A DNA stretch of 64,000 nt from GCA-002733465 sp039969155 (GTDB lineage Bacteria; Pseudomonadota; Gammaproteobacteria; Enterobacterales; Kangiellaceae): positions 1-64,000 of the forward strand of contig JBDVOJ010000105.1 of the NCBI GenBank assembly GCA_039969155.1, read 5' to 3'. Below, one piece after another: positions 1 through 8,129 of this stretch. How positions within the stretch are numbered: position 1 is the stretch's first letter; the number at the start of each line of letters is the position of its first letter. The notes beneath the pieces are model-generated. The model was given only the letters and a program-made list of their open reading frames with translations. It had not been told where the DNA came from and did no database searches. The translations under genes were made by a program, and so were the position numbers.

Positions 1-37
1 TCAATAGAATCCGTTACTTCTAACATGGGGTTAGCAA

Positions 38-766
38 ATGGATGTTTTATATATAACTGGTGCAGGGGTCAGTTCGGAAAGTGGTATTCCTACCTTTAGA
101 GGTGAAGATGGCTATTGGACTATTGGAAGCGCCAACTACACTCCGCAAGAAATGGCCACTCGGCATATGTATCGAGAAAATCCCGCCCAGTTTTTAAGCT
201 GGTATTATCATCGTTTTGCAACTTATCGACATCACGGACCTAATGATGTTCATCATTGGCTCGCAGATAAAAATCTAATCACTCAAAATATCGACGGCCT
301 AGATGGAAAAGCGGGCAATGAGAACTATATTGCGATTCATGGCAGGTTAGACAAAATGACTTTGTTCCATCACCAAGGCGATGAAGTTGAAATTCTAAAT
401 GCACCTTGGGATAGTATTGATAAAGAAGCGGATGACTGTGAACTTGAAGCGCAATTATTAAATTTGTTTCGCATCGATGAGCATCCACTGATCGATTACT
501 CTTTTAAGCCATTCGTTCTGTTATTTGATGAGTACTACACGGATCTATATCGGATCAGTGAGGCTCAACAGCGAATTGATGATGCTAAAAAAATTGTATT
601 TATGGGAACTTCCTTTAGCGTTAATATCACACAGATGGCGCTACAAACAGCCGCAGTCAACCGCATCCCGATTGAAATTGTTGACCCAAATCCGGTTAAT
701 ATAGGTTACGACTTAGCAACTTATTTTCCTATGAAAGCCTCGGAATACATCGCCGATCGATCATAA
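38..766 (+). CDS. Sir2-family NAD-dependent protein deacylase, zinc-less
   Basis: Sirtuin-type NAD-dependent protein-lysine deacylase, cytoplasmic. The NAD-binding GAGVS (residues 8-12) and TFR (19-21), the QNID motif (83-86) and the catalytic His of IHG (His101) are all present, as is a GTSFSVN segment near 190 that matches the second NAD-contact region. Odd: the four zinc-binding cysteines of ordinary sirtuins are missing; only one Cys occurs in the whole 242-residue protein, and the segment after His101 is Asp/Glu-rich instead. The ATG follows a GGGG run. It stands alone on its strand. The sirtuin fold assignment is firm from the motifs; substrate and acyl preference cannot be told. Confidence 0.88.
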   Translation: MDVLYITGAGVSSESGIPTFRGEDGYWTIGSANYTPQEMATRHMYRENPAQFLSWYYHRFATYRHHGPNDVHHWLADKNLITQNIDGLDGKAGNENYIAIHGRLDKMTLFHHQGDEVEILNAPWDSIDKEADDCELEAQLLNLFRIDEHPLIDYSFKPFVLLFDEYYTDLYRISEAQQRIDDAKKIVFMGTSFSVNITQMALQTAAVNRIPIEIVDPNPVNIGYDLATYFPMKASEYIADRS

Positions 767-896
767 CGAAAAATAGAATTAACTATTAAGTTGTGAACCA
801 AGTCTCAGGATTATTGAAGTTTTTCTTTTGTTTAGTTTTTGTTCAGGTAGCAAGGTGTAAATTAATCATCACTAGCTACCACAAGAGAGCAAAACA

Positions 897-1259
897 ATGA
901 AAACTTCAACCTTAAAAATTCTTACTATTGCTTCACTTATTATTTCTACTTCAACTTATGCTGCCACTAAAAAAGAGCTGGACAAGTCAAGCCCTATGTT
1001 GGCTAAGAGCTCAGTGAAGCAATCGATCGAAAAGAAAAAGGCGAAACAACCGATTAAAAGAATCGATAAAGCGTCTACTAAATCAAGTAACCCTTTACAT
1101 AAACCACAAACCTCTAAGGCGGTTAATCCCATGTATCAACCATCAAACGCCGTGGTTTCTCCAAAAGATGCTGCTAGCGGTTTGGCGACGGGTAAGCGAA
1201 ATCATGAGAAGGGCAGTGGTCGAACGACTGGTGATCGTGTTCATAAACCCAAAGGGTAG
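897..1259 (+). CDS. small exported Lys-rich hypothetical protein
   Basis: Protein of 120 residues that I do not recognise. Residues 1-22 form a clear Sec signal peptide (basic start, hydrophobic stretch, TYAA cleavage region). The mature part is rich in Lys, Ser, Pro and Asn and strongly basic, with no Cys and little predicted order, so it is likely a periplasmic or secreted, unstructured protein. The ATG has an AAGAGAGC Shine-Dalgarno-like sequence just upstream. No neighbour shares its orientation closely. Function unknown. Confidence 0.6.
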   Translation: MKTSTLKILTIASLIISTSTYAATKKELDKSSPMLAKSSVKQSIEKKKAKQPIKRIDKASTKSSNPLHKPQTSKAVNPMYQPSNAVVSPKDAASGLATGKRNHEKGSGRTTGDRVHKPKG

Positions 1260-1289
1260 TTGAATATTCGAAGATTCAGTGCGCTTTCG

Positions 1290-1328
1290 AAAAAAGTAAT
1301 GGTGGTAGCGAACGATTGAGCCACCATT
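1290..1328 (-). terminator. Rho-independent terminator after nosL
   Basis: On the minus strand AATGGTGG pairs with CCACCATT (plus-strand arms 1298-1305 and 1321-1328), followed by AC and a run of six T. It lies just downstream of the nosL-like gene and points the same way. Confidence 0.7.
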
Positions 1329-1381
1329 TCACACCCTATATTTTTCATTAGAGGTGGCGAATGGATAGCCCTATTGAAATT

Positions 1382-1879
1382 CTACATCATGGTTAACTCT
1401 AAGCTAAGCTCATCAAAGGTCTTTAATTCCCCAGAAAAATTGCTAATAAAAACCTCTGCATCCTCACGTTTTTTGAAAGAGGCAAAAGTTTTTCCCATTG
1501 ATCCTCTCTTAGTTGAACCAATAACATAAAACGCGATTTTTGCGTCAATGAGTTTGGTATCATCGGGCCTTTGCCAATCCGTTTGAGCCATATCATGAAC
1601 AAACAGGGCTTGAGTATTGGGTTTGTTTTCTGGTTGAAAATACCATGCAAACATATCAAGAGTTGAACAAAACTTTTTAATCTTAGGTTGTCTCACTTCA
1701 AATGCTTGAGTTTTTGGTCCTTCAAAATTTAATATCAACATTCCACAAAGGTGGCACTCTTCACCGTATTCAAAAGTGACTGGCTGATGTTGAACAGATG
1801 TAGTCTCGGGCGCTTCGCAACTCGGCAAAATTGTGCAAAGGGCAATAGCAAATAACAGTTTGCAATTAAAGGTTATTAT
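1382..1879 (-). CDS. nosL: NosL-like nitrous oxide reductase accessory lipoprotein, start codon unclear
   Basis: NosL is an outer-envelope copper chaperone for nitrous oxide reductase. The family signature is seen in EECHLCGMLI (Cys-X2-Cys-Gly-Met), and the C-terminal part ends with the usual REDAEVF...TFDEL pattern. Upstream, the open frame reads KLLFAIALCTILPSC, a signal with an LPSC lipobox, so the protein is a lipoprotein. No ATG, GTG or TTG exists before this signal: the frame opens after a TAG with ATA ATA ACC, preceded by an AAGGA ribosome site. TTG at 1828 would begin at the lipobox and lose the signal; CTG at 1858 would lose the basic start. The start may have mutated from ATG. It follows a broken nosY, so it may no longer be functional. 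Confidence 0.75.
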   Translation of the reverse strand: MITFNCKLLFAIALCTILPSCEAPETTSVQHQPVTFEYGEECHLCGMLILNFEGPKTQAFEVRQPKIKKFCSTLDMFAWYFQPENKPNTQALFVHDMAQTDWQRPDDTKLIDAKIAFYVIGSTKRGSMGKTFASFKKREDAEVFISNFSGELKTFDELSLELTMM

Positions 1880-1888
1880 CTATCCTTG

Positions 1889-2400
1889 TTATATAGGACG
1901 TTTACTAAGGCGGTAATAGGCCATTGTAATCGGAACAATAATCCAAGCCAGCATAGCAATCAGCAAACCGCCCGTGGAAAATGACTGTTCCGATGCTATA
2001 CCTAACAGTCCCGTGCCATTAGTTTCAAAGGTCAACAAATTAATTAGTCTAAAAATATCAGTGGGGTTGAGTAACAGCAAAAAAGGGAAAAGATCTGCAT
2101 GCAATCGCCCCTCAGTAGCAACCAGTATTCCAAGTAAGCTTAAATCATAAATAAGTACAAAGAAGAACCAAACTAACAATGCAAGTCCTGCCGCTTTTTG
2201 ACTTTTCACTTACCCAGCTACTGATCACAAAAGCGATTGCGATAAAACTGACTCCCAGCAAAATGGCAGAGAAAATAAATACACTAAACGCACTCACAAT
2301 TTCCATTACCGCAATAGATTCCGCAAATAAAATGATACTTAAACCCGCGCTTCCAAAACCTAATAAAGTTGCTATAGCGAGAATGCTTGATTGACCTAGT
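1889..2400 (-). pseudogene. nosY: nosY remnant: ABC-2 permease of nitrous oxide reductase maturation, frameshifted and N-truncated
   Basis: NosY is the membrane permease of the NosDFY ABC transporter that supports maturation of nitrous oxide reductase. Reading the minus strand from about 2400, a hydrophobic NosY-like frame runs ...IATLLGFGSAGLSIILF to VSEKSK. A T5 run at 2195-2199 (A5 on this strand) then throws it out of frame, and the match resumes as AAGLALLVWFFFVLIYDLSL to the stop at 1889. Removing one base of the run would restore the family pattern EKSKAAGLAL. The N-terminal half is absent: the homology stops where the opposite-strand norD begins. It sits directly upstream of nosL, as in nos operons. 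Confidence 0.75.
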
Positions 2401-4033
2401 GGGAGATAAAACCGAACTGGCTTGGCGAGATAAAGAGTCTATTCGATTACCAAGCGAACTAGCAGTCTTTCCTTCACAGGAAATGAATCGCAAACTTTAT
2501 CTGTGGCTGTTAGTGCTATTAAGTTGCACCGACCTAAATATCCTTGAAGAGCAGTATGATTGGTTTAGCTTTAACCAAAAAATAACTCGGTTGGCATTCG
2601 ATAAATACCCAGGAATCAAATCTCTCTATCAAGAGTTGATTAGGATCCATCTTCAATATAGAGAACAACAAGCTTATGTTCGTAAGAACTTTTTTACCGA
2701 AGAATTGTTGCTCAGAAAAGCGCTTGCGCAACCTGGAGAAATCATAGGAAAGATTGCAGAGCCAACCATGCTTCCACCTGTGCCTGTTTGGTTGCACCCA
2801 GTGATTATTCAATCGACTAAAGCGAGACTCAAAGCAAAACAGCCTGAACATAAAAAGACGGATAAAAAAGGTGTAAAGAAACTAAAAGAAAAACATCGAC
2901 GTCAAGGAGAAGTGGTAGACGACCCCGATGGAAGAAGCGGTTTGATGGCGTTTCGGCTTGAAAGCTACTTTAGCTGGTCTGAATTTATTAATGTTGATCG
3001 CACCGCCGATGATAGCGATGAAGAGTCGGCTCAACAAGCTGCGGATGATATGGATATTATTAGTGTATCAGAATCATCGGATACTGTGTCTAGCCGACTT
3101 AACTTCGATCTAGATTTACCTTCTAAAGAGTATGATGATCAGGTATTACTTGATGGGATCCTTTTACCCGAGTGGGATTTCAATAAGCAACAATTGGTAG
3201 AAGATTATTGTAGCTTAAAGCTCATGTTGCCACGCGGGACTGTTCCAACAGCGCTGCCAAAAGAGCTGGTTCGGCAAACTAAAAAATTACGAGCACAATT
3301 TGAACAGTTGAAACCCGAAAAGCATTGGTTAAAAAATCAAACCGATGGAAGTGAGCTTGATATAGATAATATTATCCGATACCAAACTGATGTAAAGCGC
3401 GGCCATGTAAGCAACACTCCAGGTTTCTATAAGGCACTAAAACATGAACTTAGAGATCTGAGCTGCTTATTGCTGGCTGATCTTTCTCTTTCGACGGACG
3501 CCTGGGTTAATAATGAAGCGCGTGTAATAGACATTATTCGTGAGTCGCTTTTTTTATTTTCAGAAGCACTTGAGGCGAGCGGGGATAACTATGCCATTAG
3601 TGGTTTCTCATCGGTCAAACGTAGTCAAGTACGCTACTACCCCATCAAAGAGTTTGCTGCAAAATTAACTGATACCGTTCGTGGACATATTGCAGCATTG
3701 GAGCCTGGGTATTATACCCGAATGGGAGCAGCGATTAGGCAAGCCACTCAGCAGCTGATCGCGCAACCCACAGGACAACGCTTGTTATTACTTTTGACCG
3801 ATGGAAAGCCGAATGATATTGACCGATATGAGGGGCGCTATGGTATCGAAGATACTCGAAAAGCGATTCAGCAAGCCCGAGAAAAAGGACTGTTAACCTT
3901 TTGCGTGACCATCGATGAAGATGCTAATCAATATCTTCCCTACATTTTCGGCCGTGAAAATTACATCTTGGTTAAGAATGCAAAAGAACTACCAAAAAAA
4001 CTACTAAAACTGTATTCTAGTCTTACACACTAG
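2387..4033 (+). CDS. norD: NorD-like VWA protein, N-terminally truncated
   Basis: NorD-type cytoplasmic protein linked to nitric oxide reductase activation; it works with a MoxR-type ATPase (NorQ). A C-terminal von Willebrand A domain carries the metal site DLSLS (about bases 3478-3495) and a later TDGKPND. The N-terminal part matches NorD from about AWRDKESIRLPSELAVFP onward. Known NorD proteins have a further stretch before this point, which is missing. The nominal TTG start at 2387 follows an in-frame TAG at 2375 and has no clear ribosome site; GTG at 2399 is another possibility. The loss coincides with the junction to the nosY fragment on the other strand. No norB, norC or norQ lies in the window. 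It may be a pseudogene. Confidence 0.75.
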   Translation: MIDLVGDKTELAWRDKESIRLPSELAVFPSQEMNRKLYLWLLVLLSCTDLNILEEQYDWFSFNQKITRLAFDKYPGIKSLYQELIRIHLQYREQQAYVRKNFFTEELLLRKALAQPGEIIGKIAEPTMLPPVPVWLHPVIIQSTKARLKAKQPEHKKTDKKGVKKLKEKHRRQGEVVDDPDGRSGLMAFRLESYFSWSEFINVDRTADDSDEESAQQAADDMDIISVSESSDTVSSRLNFDLDLPSKEYDDQVLLDGILLPEWDFNKQQLVEDYCSLKLMLPRGTVPTALPKELVRQTKKLRAQFEQLKPEKHWLKNQTDGSELDIDNIIRYQTDVKRGHVSNTPGFYKALKHELRDLSCLLLADLSLSTDAWVNNEARVIDIIRESLFLFSEALEASGDNYAISGFSSVKRSQVRYYPIKEFAAKLTDTVRGHIAALEPGYYTRMGAAIRQATQQLIAQPTGQRLLLLLTDGKPNDIDRYEGRYGIEDTRKAIQQAREKGLLTFCVTIDEDANQYLPYIFGRENYILVKNAKELPKKLLKLYSSLTH

Positions 4034-4123
4034 GGTTGACGGTTGCCAGATTCGTGACTCGGGTCTTTGCGGCTGCCAATAAACGCTATTGGTTAAATCT
4101 AATCACTAAAAGGAATTTAGACT

Positions 4124-4636
4124 ATGAATCACCTCTACTCACCTATTTTTAGGCTTTCAATTCTTCTATTGATTTTGACATTTGGTTTTGTTGGTAAAGC
4201 CAATGCAGAAATGACACCAGAAAAACTTCATCAAGCTATCGACGGCTATTCTGATAAAGCGCAAGTACAGGGTAATGTAATAGTTTTTGAATATCAGCAA
4301 ATGACCTTGTACTGTGTCTGGGATGCTAACGCCGATCGAATGCGAATACTAAGCCCGATAGCTAACCGTTCGGATGTAACAGATGGAATGATGGAAGCTG
4401 CTATGCAAGCTAACTATCATAGTGTGCTTGACGCTAGATATGCAGTCGGAGATGGTGTTTTGTATTCTGCATTCATCCACCCTTTGTCTTCAATCACTAA
4501 GGCCGAATTAGAGTCGGCAATCCGTCAAGTTGCCACTGCCGCGGCTACCTTTGGCGGTAGTTATTCGAGTGGTGAGTTGGTATTTCCTGGAAATAGTCAA
4601 AACAAAGCCAAAAAGGGTGAAGATAAATCGTTGTAG
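4124..4636 (+). CDS. exported hypothetical protein
   Basis: Protein of 170 residues with a signal peptide (residues 1-28, ending KANA-E), so probably periplasmic. The mature domain mixes alpha and beta: a helix (TPEKLHQAIDGYS), a beta region with QGNVIVFEYQQMTLYCVWDA, and a helical C-terminus. The pattern is loosely like CesT/YbjN-type folds, but I cannot assign a family. AAAAGGA precedes the ATG. It lies between norD and an FNR-box-controlled stress protein, in the same direction. Function unknown. Confidence 0.55.
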   Translation: MNHLYSPIFRLSILLLILTFGFVGKANAEMTPEKLHQAIDGYSDKAQVQGNVIVFEYQQMTLYCVWDANADRMRILSPIANRSDVTDGMMEAAMQANYHSVLDARYAVGDGVLYSAFIHPLSSITKAELESAIRQVATAAATFGGSYSSGELVFPGNSQNKAKKGEDKSL

Positions 4637-4642
4637 ACCTAA

Positions 4643-4691
4643 TTGATGTACATCAAAACATTTTAATGTGATATAACTTACACTTTAGGGG
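4643..4691 (+). promoter_or_regulatory. FNR/Anr-type site and promoter of the universal stress gene
   Basis: A perfect FNR box, TTGAT-gtac-ATCAA, spans 4643-4656. A possible -10 (TACACT, 4679-4684) would put the start near 4691, which centres the box at about -41.5, the classical activating position. The coding start follows at 4753. Confidence 0.75.
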
Positions 4692-4752
4692 TGAGAGTCA
4701 GTAAACCTGACCATTTTTAACTAGATGCTAATATAAAACGAGGGCAAAGATT

Positions 4753-5688
4753 ATGAGTTCAATTAAAAAAATACTAGTAGATTTAGATCCAACTCGAGAA
4801 TCGCAGCCAGCGTTAGATAGGGGGATCTATTTGGCGAAAGAGCTTAATGCGACCCTAACGCTTTTTCTAGTTACTTATAATCGTGGACTTGTTTCTAATT
4901 TGTTCTTTAATTCAGAGCAATTAGAAGCAGCCAAGAAAGGGTATCTTAATAGTCAGAAAAAATGGATTGATAGTTACCTTAGCGACGCGGTTAACCAAGG
5001 CGTCAAAGTCGATGTTGACGTTGTTTGGGCTAAACCAATTTATGAGGCGATTAATGCTAAAGCTGAGAGTGGTAATTATGATTTAGTTATTAAATCTACT
5101 CACAACCACCCTACTATCAATAAAATATTCTTTACACCCAATGACTGGCAATTATTAAAGACTTGTAAAACGCCACTCATTTTAGCGAAGGAAAACGGCG
5201 CAAACAGTTATCAGAATATCATGGCTGCAATCGATCCTAGTAATAGACATGAGCATTCGGAAAAACTTGACCCTAAAATACTAGTAACGGCTATGAGCTT
5301 GTCTGATACTCTCAAAGCTACGCCTCATGCTGTTCATTGCTATGATCCAATTGCATTTCAAATGTGGACCGATATCGGTGTCGGAATGGGAGTTGGTATG
5401 GGACCCGCTGATTTTAGTATGGGACAAGAAAACTACGATCAGTACATTGAACAGTTAAAGAAGGATAACCAGCAAACATTTGATGAAGGGATTGCTGAAG
5501 TTGGTTTTCCTTCGGATAATCTTCATTTAGAAGAAGGTTACCCAGAGCAAGTTCTGCCAAGCGTTATTGAAAAACAGAAAATTGACTTAATTGTGATGGG
5601 AACTAGTTATCACTCAGGTCTAATAGGTAGTACTGTCGAAAAAATTCTAGATGAAGTTGAGTGTGATGTTTTGGCTGTGAAGGTTTAG
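4753..5688 (+). CDS. tandem universal stress protein (UspE-like)
   Basis: Two Usp domains in tandem (about residues 1-148 and 153-311), as in UspE. The second ends with a G-x2-G-x9-G-S-type nucleotide motif (MGTSYHSGLIGSTVEK), so this half probably binds ATP; the first half lacks a clear copy. Cytoplasmic; Usp proteins of this type aid survival in anaerobiosis and starvation. The upstream FNR-type box supports expression at low oxygen. An insertion with MGVGMGPADFSMGQ, rich in Met and Gly, occurs in the second domain. Monocistronic: its own promoter precedes it and a terminator follows. Confidence 0.85.
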   Translation: MSSIKKILVDLDPTRESQPALDRGIYLAKELNATLTLFLVTYNRGLVSNLFFNSEQLEAAKKGYLNSQKKWIDSYLSDAVNQGVKVDVDVVWAKPIYEAINAKAESGNYDLVIKSTHNHPTINKIFFTPNDWQLLKTCKTPLILAKENGANSYQNIMAAIDPSNRHEHSEKLDPKILVTAMSLSDTLKATPHAVHCYDPIAFQMWTDIGVGMGVGMGPADFSMGQENYDQYIEQLKKDNQQTFDEGIAEVGFPSDNLHLEEGYPEQVLPSVIEKQKIDLIVMGTSYHSGLIGSTVEKILDEVECDVLAVKV

Positions 5689-5715
5689 CTAAAAGAATAA
5701 GTTTAAAATATGAAG

Positions 5716-5748
5716 AAAACCTCTGGATCTGAATCACCAGAGGTTTTT
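5716..5748. terminator. bidirectional Rho-independent terminator
   Basis: AAAACCTCTGG (5716-5726) pairs with CCAGAGGTTTT (5737-5747) around a 10-base loop, with T-runs on both strands. It separates the convergent stress-protein and metallo-hydrolase genes. Confidence 0.85.
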
Positions 5749-5752
5749 CAGG

Positions 5753-6658
5753 CTACTTCTTTAGACTCTTATATACTTGTCGAGTCATTCTTTCAGTTGT
5801 AATAAATCCCCAGTTCCATTTGTCATGGTATTTCTTTAAAGGATTCATTTTAACCACGTCTTCCTCAGACTTTCCGCTCTTGATCGTTTTCATCATAATG
5901 CTTGTCACATCTTTTAGCATATCGACCGCAGCTTGTAAGTCAGTCATGCTAGCAAGTGGACCGTGGCCCGGAATAATTTTGGTGTTTTCGTCACTGAGTG
6001 AAAGCACTTTCTCTTGAGCTCTAATATATCCATCTACGCTTCCACCATTATCGATATCAATGTAAGGAAACATGCCGTTAAAGAAGATATCACCGGTGTG
6101 GATTACATTGGCATTTTGATAATGAATCACTGCATCACCATCGGTATGGGCGTGTTCAACATGAAAGATTTTTGCGTCTTCACCGTTTAAGTGAAAACTC
6201 ATCGAATGTGAAAAAGTAATTACAGGAAGTGCGTACTTAGGAGCCTTGACTCTTCCTTTGGGAGTCGCAATCCCTTTGGTTAGCATGTTAATTCGTAAGT
6301 TCTCGTGAGCGACGATACGAGTGCCATCCTTACCCATATTTTCGTTATTACCGGTATGGTCACCGTGAACATGAGTATTGATCAAAAAGTCCACCGGCTT
6401 GTCGGTAATAGATGCAATCGCCTTTTTCATTTTCTCATGTAGAGGCGGCATTGAATCATCTATCATGACTACACCATCTTCACCGATGGACAAACCGATG
6501 TTGCCACCAGTGAACCCGCCGACGCCGCTGATCATATAGATTCCGGGGGCAACTTCAGAGTTAGCAAAATCGATTTCGGGCTTTTTTTCTTCCGCGGTAG
6601 TAACGAAACAAAACAGTGCCATAGTTAGCGCGGTGCCGCACTTTTGTAATTTATTCAT
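5753..6658 (-). CDS. exported metallo-beta-lactamase-fold hydrolase
   Basis: MBL-fold hydrolase with a signal peptide (residues 1-22), so periplasmic. The zinc motif THVHGDHTGNN lies at 95-105, further ligands are in HAHTDGD near 170 and THTGD-type HTGDIFFNG, and the last His is in IIPGHGP. The pattern is that of the SoxH / quinoprotein-relay-type MBL group rather than a true beta-lactamase; the substrate is unknown. The ATG has GGGAG upstream. Likely transcribed alone and terminated by the shared hairpin at 5716-5748. Confidence 0.8.
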   Translation of the reverse strand: MNKLQKCGTALTMALFCFVTTAEEKKPEIDFANSEVAPGIYMISGVGGFTGGNIGLSIGEDGVVMIDDSMPPLHEKMKKAIASITDKPVDFLINTHVHGDHTGNNENMGKDGTRIVAHENLRINMLTKGIATPKGRVKAPKYALPVITFSHSMSFHLNGEDAKIFHVEHAHTDGDAVIHYQNANVIHTGDIFFNGMFPYIDIDNGGSVDGYIRAQEKVLSLSDENTKIIPGHGPLASMTDLQAAVDMLKDVTSIMMKTIKSGKSEEDVVKMNPLKKYHDKWNWGFITTERMTRQVYKSLKK

Positions 6659-6833
6659 TATTTTTCTCCCAAGGAGGCTTAATAGGCGAATTCACTCGCC
6701 GCTAAGCGCATTAAGTGAGTTAAACGGTTAATACGCATCGAAAGGTAACACCGGACCAAGCTGGATTCAACAGAGAGAGGGTTGAATTGCTCATTTGGAA
6801 GATAACCAAAATAAGTTTTTGGTCAAAATAGGC

Positions 6834-6880
6834 TTGACATAATATGTCAACACTTGATAAGCTGTATGACATAATATGTC
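6834..6880 (+). promoter_or_regulatory. twin palindromic operators before the PspA-flotillin cluster
   Basis: GACATAATATGTC occurs twice, at 6836-6848 and 6868-6880. Each copy is an inverted repeat around one central base, and the centres lie 32 bases apart (about three helical turns), so a regulator could bind both on one face. The first copy extends to TTGACATAATATGTCAA and includes a TTGACA-like -35. The yjfI start is 36 bases downstream of the second. The binding protein is unknown and no regulator gene is adjacent. Confidence 0.7.
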
Positions 6881-6915
6881 GAAAGCAAAATTTCGAAAAC
6901 GCAAAGGAGAAGCCA

Positions 6916-7323
6916 ATGAACACCCTCCAGGAACTATCGAGTCAAATATCTAACTTTGAATACAAAGGACACCAATTTAGTTGTTTGACCATCGAAGGTG
7001 AGTACAACGTCCTGAGAGTGGAAGTATCGGATTTAGAAGAGATGCCAATTTTCTTAACGATTACTGAAGCTCAAATTCTTTGTATTTCTTACCTCTTTAA
7101 CAACAATGAGATACACCAAGATAAGATTCCTGAGTTGAACCAGTATCTACTTGAGCTGAGCGTTCCAATGCCTTTGAGTGCATTCGCTATTGTTGATGAG
7201 TATTACGCAATTTTTGGTGCTCTGTCTTGTGGTTCCACTCTAGAAAGCATTGCAGATGAGCTAGTGACTTTAGCGGCCAATTCGAGCGACAGCCTACAAG
7301 CGCTAGAAGAATTTATTAAGTAG
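6916..7323 (+). CDS. yjfI: DUF2170 / YjfI-like protein
   Basis: Small acidic cytoplasmic protein (135 residues) resembling the DUF2170/YjfI family, which is typically encoded next to a PspA paralogue (YjfJ), as here. The start is ATG 6916 because AAGGAG sits at the right distance; an in-frame ATG at 6844 lies inside the operator region. First gene of the envelope-stress cluster. Its molecular role is not established. Confidence 0.75.
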   Translation: MNTLQELSSQISNFEYKGHQFSCLTIEGEYNVLRVEVSDLEEMPIFLTITEAQILCISYLFNNNEIHQDKIPELNQYLLELSVPMPLSAFAIVDEYYAIFGALSCGSTLESIADELVTLAANSSDSLQALEEFIK

Positions 7324-7377
7324 TAAACGGAAATTATCAATTCACGATAGAAACGATTTTTAACAGGAGATCCAAAC

Positions 7378-8061
7378 ATGAACATAGTGACTAAATTATT
7401 AACTGCCATCAGAGGAAGCGCACGAGAAATTGGTGAAGCAGTGGTTGATACACAATCCTTAAGAATTTTTGAACAAGAAATTCATGATTCAAAGGAAAAC
7501 CTTGAATTAGCCAAAAAAGGGTTAACCGAAGTCGTCGCAAAGAAAATGGCGGTTGAGAGAAGAATCGAGTCAACTAAAGCGGATATCGCTGAAAATGAAG
7601 GATATGCAGTAAAAGCTTTAGAAAAAGATGATGAAGAGCTGGCCTTACAAGTTGCCGAAAAAATTGCTGGTCTAGAAGCCAATCTTGAAGAAAGAAACAT
7701 TGAGCTGGAAAGTTATTCTCGTAACACTGAGATCTTGAAATCTCAAATTAAGGAAGCTGAAAAGATTATTGCTGAACATGAGCGAGAGCTGGCAATGGTC
7801 AAGACCAGAGAGTCAGTTCAAAATGCCACTAAATCGGTAACTCAAACGGTTACAGCGAATGATTCAGCCATTGGTTCAGCAAGAGAATCTTTAGAGCGAA
7901 TAAAACAAAAGCAACAAAATGAGCAAGATAAGCTCGAAGCTGGAATACAACTTAGAAAAGACATCGAGGGAGATGACTTGGAGCAAAAGTTGAAAGCCTC
8001 CGGAATCAAGCAAGAAAAGCATTCTGCGGAAGATGTATTAGCCAGACTGAAGAAAAAATAA
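7378..8061 (+). CDS. PspA/IM30-family membrane-stress protein (YjfJ-like)
   Basis: PspA-type peripheral membrane protein of 227 residues, almost entirely helical coiled coil, rich in Glu, Lys and Ala. Family members polymerise on damaged inner membrane and keep the proton barrier. The N-terminus (MNIVTKLLTAIRGSAREIGEAVVD) is the amphipathic membrane-binding helix typical of the YjfJ branch. AGGAG precedes the ATG. It sits 54 bases after yjfI and is followed by a hairpin at 8065-8086. No pspF or pspBC is present, so control differs from the classical psp operon; the upstream palindromes are the likely control point. Confidence 0.88.
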   Translation: MNIVTKLLTAIRGSAREIGEAVVDTQSLRIFEQEIHDSKENLELAKKGLTEVVAKKMAVERRIESTKADIAENEGYAVKALEKDDEELALQVAEKIAGLEANLEERNIELESYSRNTEILKSQIKEAEKIIAEHERELAMVKTRESVQNATKSVTQTVTANDSAIGSARESLERIKQKQQNEQDKLEAGIQLRKDIEGDDLEQKLKASGIKQEKHSAEDVLARLKKK

Positions 8062-8064
8062 TAC

Positions 8065-8086
8065 TAAGGCGGGGAGACTCGCCTTA
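8065..8086 (+). terminator. intercistronic hairpin after pspA
   Basis: TAAGGCG (8065-8071) pairs with CGCCTTA (8080-8086) around an 8-base loop, followed by a short AATTT. It is a weak or partial terminator or an RNA-stabilising structure inside the cluster. Confidence 0.5.
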
Positions 8087-8129
8087 AATTTCATTGTGAT
8101 TAATATAGAATGACTTGCACGAGCAATTT

